Assembly (NCBI GenBank): GCA_016783605.1
Contig: JADHWG010000015.1
Span: 1 to 32,092, forward strand
DNA: 32,092 nt
Source of the DNA: Candidatus Omnitrophota bacterium
Lineage (GTDB): Bacteria > Omnitrophota > Gorgyraeia > Tantalellales > Tantalellaceae
Reading direction: 5' to 3'
Under the pieces are notes generated by a model. The model worked only from the letters and a program-made list of their open reading frames with translations. It ran no database searches and was not told where the DNA came from. The position numbers and the translations under genes were made by a program. This document shows positions 7,374 through 15,472 of the stretch, one piece after another. Within the stretch, counting starts at the first letter, position 1. Each line of letters starts with the position of its first letter.

Positions 7374-7384
7374 ATCGGATAAGG
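7318..7384. repeat. TATCG-rich repeat forming the prepilin leader (copy B)
   Basis: It consists of TCGTATATCGTATGTCGCAT-like units, an eight-T run and TATCGTATGTCGCATATCGG. The sequence matches the copy at 6125-6192 in order and content. It separates the four-helix copy B stop from the prepilin codons FTLIEV. Confidence 0.8.
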
Positions 7385-7744
7385 TTATTTTAACTTGCGT
7401 TTTAGAGATGTTATCATTTTAGAAATATGGTCTATTTTTTCTGACACTTTCTCAAATTCCGTCCCGCTAACATATTCTAATTCTCTTGAAACAATAAGTT
7501 GCGTTTCAAGTTCAGCACAGGAACCAAGTGCTATGTTTAAAAATTGTTTGTATTCTTTATCGTAAAACCTTTTAAAACCTTCCGCGACATTTGATGGTAT
7601 TGAAATAGCGGCTCTTCTCATTTGAGAAGTTAAACAATATAACTCCACCTTGGGGAATTTTCGTGAAATCGTATAAACGTCTTTTACGACTTCAATCCCT
7701 TTCTGCCATATTTTTAATTGCTTAAAATTTTCTATTTTTACCAT
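7385..7744 (-). CDS. Four-helix bundle protein (S23-like), copy B
   Basis: This 119-residue paralogue of the gene at 6194-6553 shares the blocks FKQLKIWQKG and SIPSNVAEGFKR. It starts with a clear GAGGG Shine-Dalgarno 4 bases upstream, within the 3' end of the flanking repeat. It lies between the GspH-like and GspI-like prepilin genes. Upstream is a single repeat unit (7751-7781, CGATATACGATATGCGATATACGGCTCTTA) ending in the stop codon of the GspH-like gene; downstream is the repeat that encodes the next prepilin's leader. The same layout around copy A indicates a cassette that moved or duplicated as one piece. Function is unknown; RNA binding is possible from the family's positively charged bundles, but this is inference. 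Confidence 0.85.
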   Translation of the reverse strand: MVKIENFKQLKIWQKGIEVVKDVYTISRKFPKVELYCLTSQMRRAAISIPSNVAEGFKRFYDKEYKQFLNIALGSCAELETQLIVSRELEYVSGTEFEKVSEKIDHISKMITSLKRKLK

Positions 7745-7750
7745 TTTCCC

Positions 7751-7781
7751 TCGATATACGATATGCGATATACGGCTCTTA
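7751..7781. repeat. Single-unit equivalent of the 49-bp array (cassette B upstream edge)
   Basis: The sequence CGATATACGATATGCGATATACGGCTCTTA shares CGATATAC and ATACGGCTCTTA with each 49-bp unit at 6575-6942. Its last three bases are the stop codon of the GspH-like prepilin, the same register as the array edge at 6939. Confidence 0.75.
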
Positions 7782-8228
7782 AGCTTCCGCCAATTCCACT
7801 CTGCCCGTAGCCACTGTCACTGTAATATCATATTGATTCCCATCAGCGGAAAGTGAAATATCGGTGTCACTCGCCGCGGAAGCGTTGCCGAACGCTTCAA
7901 AAATAAAATCCTTATCACCGCTGACGGTAATAGTCGAATCTATTGTTTCGGTATTGCCTACTTGACCATCTCCTGAATCGTATATTTCGTATTCATTCGT
8001 TGACGCGGTAACTTGAAGCCTGTAATTTTCGTTATTGGTTATTGCCAGGCGGCGCGTATATCTTAGGGTTGAAACTAATTTTTTAGAAGCCGTATACACT
8101 TTCATTTTAACAGTGAACGGAAGACCCATTCTTGGTATCACAATCACGGCCACAAGCATGACGACTATAACAACAAAAATCAACTCGATAAGCGTGTACC
8201 CGCGCGCGCGGAGATTTTTTCCATCCAT
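7779..8228 (-). CDS. GspH/FimT-like prepilin
   Basis: The start ATG at 8228 gives 149 residues with leader MDGKNLRARG, cleavage before YTLIEL (Glu5 present) and a hydrophobic helix IFVVIVVMLVAVIVIP. The region SKKLVSTLRYTRRLAITNNENYRLQV (about 42-67) is the typical GspH/FimT alpha segment leading into its beta domain. The frame extends to an ATG at 8321, but that would overlap the preceding pilin gene by 64 bases and give an implausible 41-residue leader; GGAACC precedes 8228. It lies in the gspH slot after the GspG-like gene. The TAA stop is the first triplet of cassette B's edge repeat. Confidence 0.85.
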   Translation of the reverse strand: MDGKNLRARGYTLIELIFVVIVVMLVAVIVIPRMGLPFTVKMKVYTASKKLVSTLRYTRRLAITNNENYRLQVTASTNEYEIYDSGDGQVGNTETIDSTITVSGDKDFIFEAFGNASAASDTDISLSADGNQYDITVTVATGRVELAEA

Positions 8229-8256
8229 GACCGGTTCCAATATTTTATCTATGTCT

Positions 8257-8604
8257 TTAATCGTGTAATGAATGATCTTCAGGAGTCGTAACGTCACAAT
8301 CCGTTCTATAGGTGGTTCCACTCATTGTATAGGCGCCGCCCGAAGGACATTCCGGTTCTCCGTCCGGAAAATAATCGGTATCCTGCGTAACCGTTACGAG
8401 CGTCCCCGGCCAAGTTCCGGTATCCAGTCTATATTGCTCAATTTGTAAATTCATCATGGATTGATTGGCTTTACACGCGTTCGCTTTCGCGACGGCCGTC
8501 GTTGTTGTTATCCTCCCCAAAGCAATGGCCGCTATTACGGCAATAACAATTACAACAAATAAAACTTCGATCAGTGTAAAACCCTTTTTATTTTCCCCGC
8601 GCAT
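8257..8604 (-). CDS. GspG/PilA-like prepilin (probable major pilin)
   Basis: This 115-residue prepilin has leader MRGENKKG, then FTLIEVLFVVIVIAVIAAIALGRI with Glu5, and a short globular part. The pattern NACKANQSMMNLQIEQYRLDTGTWP followed by FPDGEPECPSGGAYTM is typical of small type IV pilin/pseudopilin and ComGC-type subunits; two cysteines (in EPECPSG and RTDCDV) could form the usual C-terminal disulfide loop. GGAGG sits 4 bases before the start. It is first of the four prepilin genes, directly after the platform protein gene, as gspG is. Confidence 0.88.
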   Translation of the reverse strand: MRGENKKGFTLIEVLFVVIVIAVIAAIALGRITTTTAVAKANACKANQSMMNLQIEQYRLDTGTWPGTLVTVTQDTDYFPDGEPECPSGGAYTMSGTTYRTDCDVTTPEDHSLHD

Positions 8605-8639
8605 CTATCCTCCTTTTTAACGAATCAATATTCAAAAAT

Positions 8640-9749
8640 TTAGCCGGCTGACGTCATTTTAGTCATAACATCAAATATCGGCAGATATATCGCGATCGCG
8701 ATAAATCCTACCAGGATCGCCATAAAAAAAGTCATAATTGGCTCTATCTTAACCACAAGCCTTTTAACAATATCATCCACATCTCTTTCTAAAGCATCAG
8801 CGGATTTCTCGAGCATATAGTCAAGCGCGCCCGATTCCTCCCCGGAAGCTATCATCTGAACGGTTGAGGGAGGAAAAATATTCTGATCTTTTAACGCCTC
8901 TGAAATTAATTTTCCGTTCTGGACGTTATCTGCCATATCTTCCACAATTTCCGAAACAGCCTTGTTATTCGCGACCTTATCCGCCACGGCCAACGATTCC
9001 TGTATGATTATCCCGCTTGAGATCATGTCCCCGAATGTTCTTATGAAACGCGCCGTACTCGAAAGTCTCATAAGGCGTCCAAAAACGGGCATCCTTAGTT
9101 TAATGTTATCCAGCATTTCCTTAAAAACCGTATTTTTTAACGCCATTTTCAAACCGACTATTCCCGCGCCCGACGCGATCAATATTGCCCACCAAAATCT
9201 TCTTACAAAATCGCTGAACGCGACTAAAGCCAGCGTCGGCAAAGGAAGCGTAACGCCTAACCGTTTATAGATGTCGCTAAACACCGGAACGATCACTATA
9301 ACCAAAAACCCGACGACTAAAATTGAGAGTACGCCGACAACCACCGGATAGCTAAAAGCGTTTCTGACGGTTCTACGTAAATTGTCTTGTTTTTCAAGAT
9401 GGTCCGCTAAACGCAAAAGCACCTTGTCCAAAATACCCGCGGCTTCCGCCGCCTTAATGAGCGCGATAAAAAATTCTGAAAAAAGAGCGGGATATTTTTC
9501 CATCGCTTCCGATAAAGAAGCGCCGTTTTCGATATCGATCCGTATCCCCGCGACAGCTTTTTTCAAAACAACGTTTTCCGTCTGTTTTTCCAACGCGCTC
9601 AAACATTTTATGATCGAAATACCGGCACTGATAAGCGTCGAAAACTGTCTTATAAACACTACCAAATCTCCCATCGAGACTTTTTTAGTGCCGAAAACAA
9701 TAATATGCTTAGCTCGTTCCATGGTTACGTTACCTACTTGTTCCGCCAT
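8640..9749 (-). CDS. PilC/GspF inner-membrane platform protein
   Basis: The 369-residue protein contains two tandem T2SSF domains, each with an amphipathic helical bundle and a membrane helix (about residues 120-150 VVVGVLSILVVGFLVIVIVPVF, a middle one near 175-195 and a C-terminal MTFFMAILVGFIAIAIYLPIFDV). Blocks FIRQFSTLISAGISI and SGEESGALDYMLEKSADALE are diagnostic for PilC/GspF. Start choice: the frame is open to 9905, but the first 52 codons run through REP-like palindromes; the ATG at 9749 has GAGGT 7 bases upstream and gives the normal family length. It lies between the assembly ATPase and the prepilins and should anchor the ATPase-driven polymerisation platform. Confidence 0.93.
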   Translation of the reverse strand: MAEQVGNVTMERAKHIIVFGTKKVSMGDLVVFIRQFSTLISAGISIIKCLSALEKQTENVVLKKAVAGIRIDIENGASLSEAMEKYPALFSEFFIALIKAAEAAGILDKVLLRLADHLEKQDNLRRTVRNAFSYPVVVGVLSILVVGFLVIVIVPVFSDIYKRLGVTLPLPTLALVAFSDFVRRFWWAILIASGAGIVGLKMALKNTVFKEMLDNIKLRMPVFGRLMRLSSTARFIRTFGDMISSGIIIQESLAVADKVANNKAVSEIVEDMADNVQNGKLISEALKDQNIFPPSTVQMIASGEESGALDYMLEKSADALERDVDDIVKRLVVKIEPIMTFFMAILVGFIAIAIYLPIFDVMTKMTSAG

Positions 9750-10004
9750 AAATTTACCTCGGGTTCGCCTCTTGTATATTGTCACAATTCGGGTAACAAA
9801 TCGGCAATTTTTTGGAACATACGAGATCCCGACCGAAGAGCCGTGATCTCGTTGCTTTATCAAATCCGTAGGGGCGCGGTTCCCGCGCCCTTTAATCAAC
9901 ATCATCTAATCAACATTTCATCAATTAGGGCGGGGAAACCCCGCCCCTACAATTTGTTCGCTAAATTGTAACAACGTACACCCTACGAAAATCCACCATT
10001 GAGA
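9750..10004. repeat. pilB-pilC intergenic repeats
   Basis: The 255-base gap holds the dispersed motif ATTGTCACAATTCGGGTAAC (about 9779-9798) and two palindromes: GGGCGCGG..CCGCGCCC at about 9871-9890 and AGGCGGGG..CCCCGCCC-type at 9927-9948. Both have CTACG/CGTAGG flanks. The hairpins may lower or stabilise the mRNA between the ATPase and platform genes; I see no gene or strong promoter. Confidence 0.7.
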
Positions 10005-11447
10005 TCAGTAAACAATTCTCTTAATTTCTTCTTTTGTTGTAACACCCTCGGCGACCTTATCCGCGCCGTTTTCCGCGAGCGTTTTCATTCCTTCTTTTTC
10101 AGCCTGTTTTCTGATCTGGAGAACGGATGCTTTGCTTAAAATTAAATTCTGTATGTTTTCAGAAACAGCCATAAGCTCAAACACGCCTATTCTGCCTTTA
10201 TAACCGGTCTCATAACACGCGCTGCATTTTTTTCCTTTACATTCCGGACAGATCGTACGGCATAATCTTTGCGCCGCCGCCCCTATAACCGTGGCGGAAA
10301 CCAAAAACGGCTCCACCCCCATATCGACAAGCCTCGTGATAGCACTGGCGGCATCATTCGTATGAAGCGTGCTCAATACGAGATGCCCCGTAAGCGCCGC
10401 CTGCATAGCTATTTCGGCGGTTTCTTTATCTCTTATTTCACCGACCATTATGATATCGGGATCTTGCCTCAATATTGTTTTTAGTCCCGTGGCAAAAGTT
10501 ATCTTAGCCCCTTCATCGACCTGCACCTGGTTTATCCTGTTTATTTTATACTCGACGGGATTTTCAATCGTGATGATATTGCGCTCGGTCGCGTTAAGCT
10601 GTTTTAATATAGCGTACAACGTGGTTGTTTTTCCGCATCCGGTAGGACCGGTGATAAGCACTATTCCGTATGGTCTTTTAATTAATTTTTCGAAACGCGT
10701 CTCATCTTCCGATGTAAACCCGAGCTCTTCCAAACCTATAAGCATAGCCGTCTTGTCAAATATCCTCATAACCGTTTTTTCACCGGCGACAGTGAGCATG
10801 GTCGAGACTCTCATATCGTATTCGCGGGCGTTCCGATTCAAAACAATGTGTCCGTCCTGAGGTCTGCGCCGCTCGGCAATATTCATGTTTGCCAGCACCT
10901 TTATTCGCGATATAACAGCCGACTCTATGTGTTTGGGAATCGTCATAATGTCATGAAGCATCCCGTCTATTCTGTATCTAACCACCATTTCGGGTTCTTG
11001 CGGCTCCAGATGTATATCGCTGGCAGCACTGTTTATGCCTCCGGAGACAATATCATTTACCAGTTTCACCACCGGGACCTGTCCGACTTCGGAAATCGGC
11101 TCGTCCATGGAAACCATCGGCTTTTTTTTCTTAGCTTTTTTTAATTCCGCGAGGCGAATATCAATAAGAGCTTGCTTACTTATCTCTTCGGCTTTGTAAT
11201 AACGGCCTATGGCTTTAGTGATCTCTCTCTCGGAAGCCCTGAGGGGAGAGATATTGCAGCCTGTCAGAAGTTTTAATTCATCCCTTAAAGGCAAATTCGC
11301 CGGATCCGCCATAGCGACAAAAAGGGTACTATCGTCTAATTTTACGGAAATAACTTTATATTTTCGGGCGATCTCTTCAGGAATCATTCTTACAACCTGC
11401 GCGTTGATCTCTTCCCGGGCAAGTTTTATTTCAGGAAATTCCGACAT
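10005..11447 (-). CDS. PilB/GspE assembly ATPase
   Basis: This 480-residue AAA+-like secretion ATPase has an N-terminal MshEN/GspE-N domain (about 1-95, ending near DELKLLTGCNISPL). The catalytic core follows: Walker A GPTGCGKT at 267-274, an Asp box around ENPVEY 295-300, Walker B RQDPDIIMVGEIRD at 327-340, and the His box around LSTLHTNDA 358-366. A tetracysteine zinc site is intact (C400, C403, C408, C411), which marks extension-type PilB/GspE rather than the PilT retraction ATPase. The start has GGAGGT about 5 bases upstream. It begins 26 bases after a CheY-like gene and precedes pilC, so the assembly operon probably starts further upstream in the regulatory genes. Confidence 0.95.
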   Translation of the reverse strand: MSEFPEIKLAREEINAQVVRMIPEEIARKYKVISVKLDDSTLFVAMADPANLPLRDELKLLTGCNISPLRASEREITKAIGRYYKAEEISKQALIDIRLAELKKAKKKKPMVSMDEPISEVGQVPVVKLVNDIVSGGINSAASDIHLEPQEPEMVVRYRIDGMLHDIMTIPKHIESAVISRIKVLANMNIAERRRPQDGHIVLNRNAREYDMRVSTMLTVAGEKTVMRIFDKTAMLIGLEELGFTSEDETRFEKLIKRPYGIVLITGPTGCGKTTTLYAILKQLNATERNIITIENPVEYKINRINQVQVDEGAKITFATGLKTILRQDPDIIMVGEIRDKETAEIAMQAALTGHLVLSTLHTNDAASAITRLVDMGVEPFLVSATVIGAAAQRLCRTICPECKGKKCSACYETGYKGRIGVFELMAVSENIQNLILSKASVLQIRKQAEKEGMKTLAENGADKVAEGVTTKEEIKRIVY

Positions 11448-11472
11448 CCTCGACCTCCAGGCTATTTGCCTC

Positions 11473-11844
11473 TTAGTTTTTTAAAATTTTTCTGATCTTT
11501 TCCACCATGATCCTATAATCAAAAGGTTTTACGATAAAATCCGCCGCGCCTAAAGCGTTGGCCTTGGCTACATCGTCCAGCTTGTCTTTAGCGGTCAGCA
11601 TAATAACCGGTATGGTCTTCATCAAATCGTCTTCCTTCAGTTTTTTAAGTGCCTGAAATCCATCCATCTCCGGCATTAAAACGTCCAAAAGTATCAGATC
11701 CGGTTTACCGGAGGAGGCTTTTTCCAGACACTTGACGCCGTCCTCGGCAACCACAACTTCATATCCGAAAGATTCCAATCTCACTTTCAATACCGCGATA
11801 AGATCCGGATTGTCATCAACTATTAAAATTTTAGCTTCCGCCAT
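11473..11844 (-). CDS. CheY-like single-domain response regulator (2)
   Basis: This 123-residue protein is only a receiver domain. Acidic pocket DD at 10-11, phosphoacceptor Asp54 in LILLDVLMPEMDG, the switch Thr in PVIMLTAKD and Lys in VKPFDYR are all present, so it should be phosphorylatable. It has no output domain and probably signals by protein contact, as CheY-type proteins do. It lies 26 bases upstream of pilB, so control of pilus assembly or ATPase activity is an attractive but inferred role. It is clearly paralogous to the receiver at 11983-12348. Confidence 0.93.
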   Translation of the reverse strand: MAEAKILIVDDNPDLIAVLKVRLESFGYEVVVAEDGVKCLEKASSGKPDLILLDVLMPEMDGFQALKKLKEDDLMKTIPVIMLTAKDKLDDVAKANALGAADFIVKPFDYRIMVEKIRKILKN

Positions 11845-11937
11845 TGTAGTTCATTCTCCCTTCAACACTCCAATTTCACATAAAATACGAAAGAGGAAAT
11901 AAGCAGGTATATCTATAATATTTTGGATTCAAATACA

Positions 11938-11965
11938 AGTATAAGTATAAAAGCTCATGTGTCAA
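11938..11965 (-). promoter_or_regulatory. Sigma70-like promoter ahead of receiver 2 and pilB
   Basis: On the minus strand TTGACA (11960-11965) is followed after 16 bases by TATACT (11938-11943). This is a strong match and lies in the 138-base gap between the two receiver genes, so receiver 2 and the pil/gsp genes may be transcribed separately from the kinase. Confidence 0.5.
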
Positions 11966-11982
11966 ACTCGTAAGCTCAATTC

Positions 11983-12348
11983 CTATCCAATACTCTTTTT
12001 GATCTTTTCAACCAAAATTCTGTAATCAAACGGTTTTACGACATAATCCGCGGCGCCCAGATCGGTAGCTTCTATGACATCGTCCAACTGACTCTTGGCG
12101 GTAAGCATAATGACCGGAATAGACTTCGTTGACAAGTCTTTTTTTAGTTTTTTTATCGTTTGGAATCCATCCATTTCCGGCATTAAAACATCCAAAAGAA
12201 TAAGATCCGGCTTCTCTTCCTTCGCCTTTATCGCTCCTTCTTCTCCGTTGTAAGCGACCACAACTTCAAAACCAACTTGGTTAAGTCTGATCTTGATCGC
12301 TTTAACCAAATCCGGTTCATCGTCGATCACTAATATTCTTAGCGCCAT
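11983..12348 (-). CDS. CheY-like single-domain response regulator (1)
   Basis: This 121-residue receiver domain has DD at 9-10, phosphoacceptor Asp53 in LILLDVLMPEMDG, Thr in VIMLTAKS and Lys in VKPFDYR. It begins 82 bases downstream of the histidine kinase stop, so the kinase is its probable partner. It shares nearly the entire beta3-alpha3 region (LLDVLMPEMDGFQ) with the next receiver, indicating a local duplication. It has no DNA-binding or enzymatic output. GAGGAAAAA precedes the start. Confidence 0.93.
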   Translation of the reverse strand: MALRILVIDDEPDLVKAIKIRLNQVGFEVVVAYNGEEGAIKAKEEKPDLILLDVLMPEMDGFQTIKKLKKDLSTKSIPVIMLTAKSQLDDVIEATDLGAADYVVKPFDYRILVEKIKKSIG

Positions 12349-12430
12349 TTTTTCCTCCGCGTTTATTGCCGTGTTTAATAATTCTACCCTGTTTCATCGT
12401 CCGTTACAACACACGAAAACCGAACTTGCC

Positions 12431-15400
12431 TCACGCCTGCTTAGCCTTCTCCACCAAGTCCTTATCGTTCTTAGCTTCATCAGGATATGTCGCGGAGCCA
12501 AGACGAAGTTCTATTTTCTTAGTCAAATTCTGCCTTCTCAGATACTCCTCCAGAATATTTTCAAATCTTCCTTCGATCCGAAGCGCGTTATCCATGTCAC
12601 AATCGGCCAAAATAACAGCGATCTCGCTTCTACCTCTGATCGCGATATCTCCTTCCTCTCGCCGCAAGCTGTTCCGTAACACATCTTCCATATCTTTTAG
12701 GATGATCTCTTCAACCGCGCCGCTTAATTTTTTACCCGGCTTATCCAAACTGGTCAAAGACGCGATGATCAAACTCATCTTGGAATTTTTCTTTTGGGCC
12801 CGCTTTATTCCGTCGTTGATATGTTCCAGAAAAACACATTCGAAAGTATATTTTGGCAAAGTAAAATAAAACTTACTCCCTTTGCCGATCTTTGATTCCA
12901 CCCAGATCCGACCATTATGCAATTCGATCATTTCTTTGGTTATAGCCAAACCCAAACCGGTTCCTTTCGCTCCCGCGCCGGCCGTACGCCCAAACTGCTG
13001 AAACTTGGCAAACAGTTTCCCCATATTCTCCGAGGCAATACCCACACCATTATCAATGACACTACACTCCACTTCCTTCTCCGTGCCTTTTATCCTAATA
13101 GTGACTTTACCTTTTTCTTTCGTAAACCTGATAGCGTTTCCGATCAAATTGGTAAAGATCTGGGCTATTTTATCGGGATTGGCATACACCTTCAGTTCGG
13201 GATCGGAAAACATCGTTTTAATCTTAATGTGTTTTTCTTCCGCCTCCGGGTTTAACGTTGAAACCACTCCGCCTGCAATATCAACTATATTTACCGCCAA
13301 CTTTTTAAAAACTTCTTTCCCGGATTCGATTTTGGAAATATCCAAAAGATCATTGATCAGCCTGGCCAGGCGATCAATATTGCCGTCAATAATGCCTATA
13401 TATTCTTTTTGGTCTTTGGTAAGCTTACCGGAAATTTCATCGGAAATAATGGAAGTAAATTCTTTCATCGTTGTCAGCGGAGTTCGAAGTTCATGAGAAA
13501 CCGTGGAAATAAACTCGGTTTTCATTCTGTCTATTTCCCTTTCTTTGGTGACATCTCTCAAGATGGTTACGATCCCGATAACTTCACCATCGGCGTCTTT
13601 TACGGGAGCAATATCGCTATGCAATGTTGTTTTTCCTTCCGCGTTCGAAACAACAATTTCTTTTGTTACCGTCTTTCCTTTACTTTGAGATTCCTCAAGA
13701 GGTTTATCCAATTTCAACAATTTTAACTTCTCGTTCAGCGTTTTACTGATTATCTCTTCATCCGGTTCAAATCCCAACATCCGCCTGGCTTGAGGATTTA
13801 AAACCACTACCTTTCCGCGTTCATCAACCATGATCACGCCCTCAGCCATACTTTCCACCATGCTTTCCATCTTGCTTTTTTCGGCGGTAATGACCGCCTG
13901 CAGTCGTTCAATGGCATTAGATGTCTGGTTGGCGATAGTGTATATAAGTTTTATGTCATCTTCGCTAAAAGCGTCATCCCGACAGCTTGAGACGTTTATC
14001 ATTCCTATGGTTTTACCTCGAACAATGAAAGGCACGTTAAAGAAAGACTTTAACCCGGGAAAAACCCTTCCGTCTTTTGCCTTGGCATTGGGATCGGCTG
14101 GAATGAGAAACGCGCTCAGGCGTTTCTTTCTGATATCTTCGCCCGTAAGCGCGGCGGTGGAATCAATGAGACTGTTTTTAACCTCGTCCACAAATACCGC
14201 GCTTTCGGGATATGCCGGTCTCAAAGTAATATTAGCGGTCGCGGTATCATATAGAAGAGAAGCGCAAATATCATAATCCACTATTTTGAACAAAGACTCC
14301 ATAATGAGTTTTAAGAGCGCTTGATAATCCAAAGTGTATGAAATAGCATTGGATATCTCATAAAGAATGGACAGCTCCATCGTCCGTTCTTTCACTTTTT
14401 CTTCAAGCCCCTTGGAGAAGGACTCCAGCTCCTTATGCGCCATGATCAGTTCTTCCGTTTGCTTCTCAACGGTCTCTTTTTCTTTACGAACATCGTCCAT
14501 TACATTCATCATCGCTTCCTGCGACCGTTCCAAAGTTTTTGTCCGTTTCTCCACTTTCTCTTCCAGGGTCTTTGACAGTTCCTGAAGTTCCGTTTTCGAT
14601 CTTTCCAGGTCATCTATAAGCCTTCTGGTTTCACGCATATCGCGCGCCACTCCAAGAATCCCGATTATTTCCTCACAATGCACACCCTTCTTTTTAAATT
14701 CCGGACAATCGGCTATCGCCTTGTCACGATGCGGACAACTCGCCTTCCGAAGTACCGATCCGGTAAAACTCACAGGAATGGATTCTCCGCCTTTTGTTTT
14801 GTACGTCATATCGAAATTGCGTACCGCCCCTTCTTCAATAAACTTCTCCAGGCGAGCACCTTTTAGAAGCAACCCTTCTTTCTCCGCAAAAACTTTCTCA
14901 ACGGGACTGCCTATGAGTTCTTCTTTCGTATATTCCAAGAGATCACAAGTAGCCTTGTTCACGCTCTTGATAGAACCATCGGGTTTGATAACGATCAGAG
15001 TATCGATCATTGAGGAGATGATACTATCCGTGTAAAGCTTCGCCTCCTGTGTCTCTTTTTGTTCCCTTTTTATGTTTTCCATCATCGTTTTAAAGGAACC
15101 GGCCAAGTCTCCTACCTCGTCTTTCGCGCAAATTTCCACTTCCGTATTCAGGTTACCCCTGCCGATCTCAGCCGCCTTGTTCCTTAATTTTACGATCGGA
15201 ATCGAGATAGAGCGGGAAATAAAAAATCCAAGGATCATTGCCAAAAAAAGAGCGGCGGACGATGCCGCCGCAATGAGTATGTTGAAGTTTTTAATTGATA
15301 TGGTGAGTGTTTCTTCCGCGGATTTGCCGGTTTCCAGCACTTTTTGTAATTGCCGGTTCTGATAAACCCCAATGCCTCCAACGATCGCAACCAATAAAGC

Positions 15401-15442
15401 GACCATTAAAAATCCCAAGATCAATTTTTGACCTATTTTCAT
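12431..15442 (-). CDS. HAMP-PAS-GAF-PAS sensor histidine kinase with degenerate GGDEF-like tail
   Basis: About 1003 residues from the ATG at 15442, which has AAGGAT 4 bases upstream; the longer frame to 15505 runs through a palindromic repeat. Order: membrane helix (~5-27), short periplasmic segment, second helix (~55-78), HAMP (~79-128), PAS (~134-270), a coiled coil, GAF (~360-515), second PAS (~525-635), HisKA with His650 in STVSHELRTPL, and HATPase with N box around N769, DNGVG (797-801) and GTGLGLA (827-833). So it is an active-looking kinase. The tail (~890-1003) resembles a diguanylate cyclase fold (AIRGRSEIAVILADCD, RLGSATYPDEAKN) but lacks GGDEF residues, so it is probably a binding domain. 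The first PAS contains a Cys/His cluster (CPH...C...HC, 236-256). Receivers follow directly downstream. Confidence 0.92.
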   Translation of the reverse strand: MKIGQKLILGFLMVALLVAIVGGIGVYQNRQLQKVLETGKSAEETLTISIKNFNILIAAASSAALFLAMILGFFISRSISIPIVKLRNKAAEIGRGNLNTEVEICAKDEVGDLAGSFKTMMENIKREQKETQEAKLYTDSIISSMIDTLIVIKPDGSIKSVNKATCDLLEYTKEELIGSPVEKVFAEKEGLLLKGARLEKFIEEGAVRNFDMTYKTKGGESIPVSFTGSVLRKASCPHRDKAIADCPEFKKKGVHCEEIIGILGVARDMRETRRLIDDLERSKTELQELSKTLEEKVEKRTKTLERSQEAMMNVMDDVRKEKETVEKQTEELIMAHKELESFSKGLEEKVKERTMELSILYEISNAISYTLDYQALLKLIMESLFKIVDYDICASLLYDTATANITLRPAYPESAVFVDEVKNSLIDSTAALTGEDIRKKRLSAFLIPADPNAKAKDGRVFPGLKSFFNVPFIVRGKTIGMINVSSCRDDAFSEDDIKLIYTIANQTSNAIERLQAVITAEKSKMESMVESMAEGVIMVDERGKVVVLNPQARRMLGFEPDEEIISKTLNEKLKLLKLDKPLEESQSKGKTVTKEIVVSNAEGKTTLHSDIAPVKDADGEVIGIVTILRDVTKEREIDRMKTEFISTVSHELRTPLTTMKEFTSIISDEISGKLTKDQKEYIGIIDGNIDRLARLINDLLDISKIESGKEVFKKLAVNIVDIAGGVVSTLNPEAEEKHIKIKTMFSDPELKVYANPDKIAQIFTNLIGNAIRFTKEKGKVTIRIKGTEKEVECSVIDNGVGIASENMGKLFAKFQQFGRTAGAGAKGTGLGLAITKEMIELHNGRIWVESKIGKGSKFYFTLPKYTFECVFLEHINDGIKRAQKKNSKMSLIIASLTSLDKPGKKLSGAVEEIILKDMEDVLRNSLRREEGDIAIRGRSEIAVILADCDMDNALRIEGRFENILEEYLRRQNLTKKIELRLGSATYPDEAKNDKDLVEKAKQA

Positions 15443-15472
15443 GTTATCCTTTACTTGTTGCTCCGCTTTATT

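Noticed and set aside
6194-7744. 23S rRNA intervening sequence
   Set aside because: S23-like proteins were first found in such insertions, but no rRNA sequence is present around either copy.
6125-7784. Diversity-generating retroelement
   Set aside because: The four-helix genes resemble Avd in fold, but there is no reverse transcriptase, no template/variable repeat pair with adenine-specific changes, and the 49-bp units are tandem rather than TR/VR-like.
9750-9905. N-terminal extension of PilC up to the ATG at 9905
   Set aside because: The sequence comes from repeats and the ATG at 9749 has a good ribosome-binding site and gives family length.
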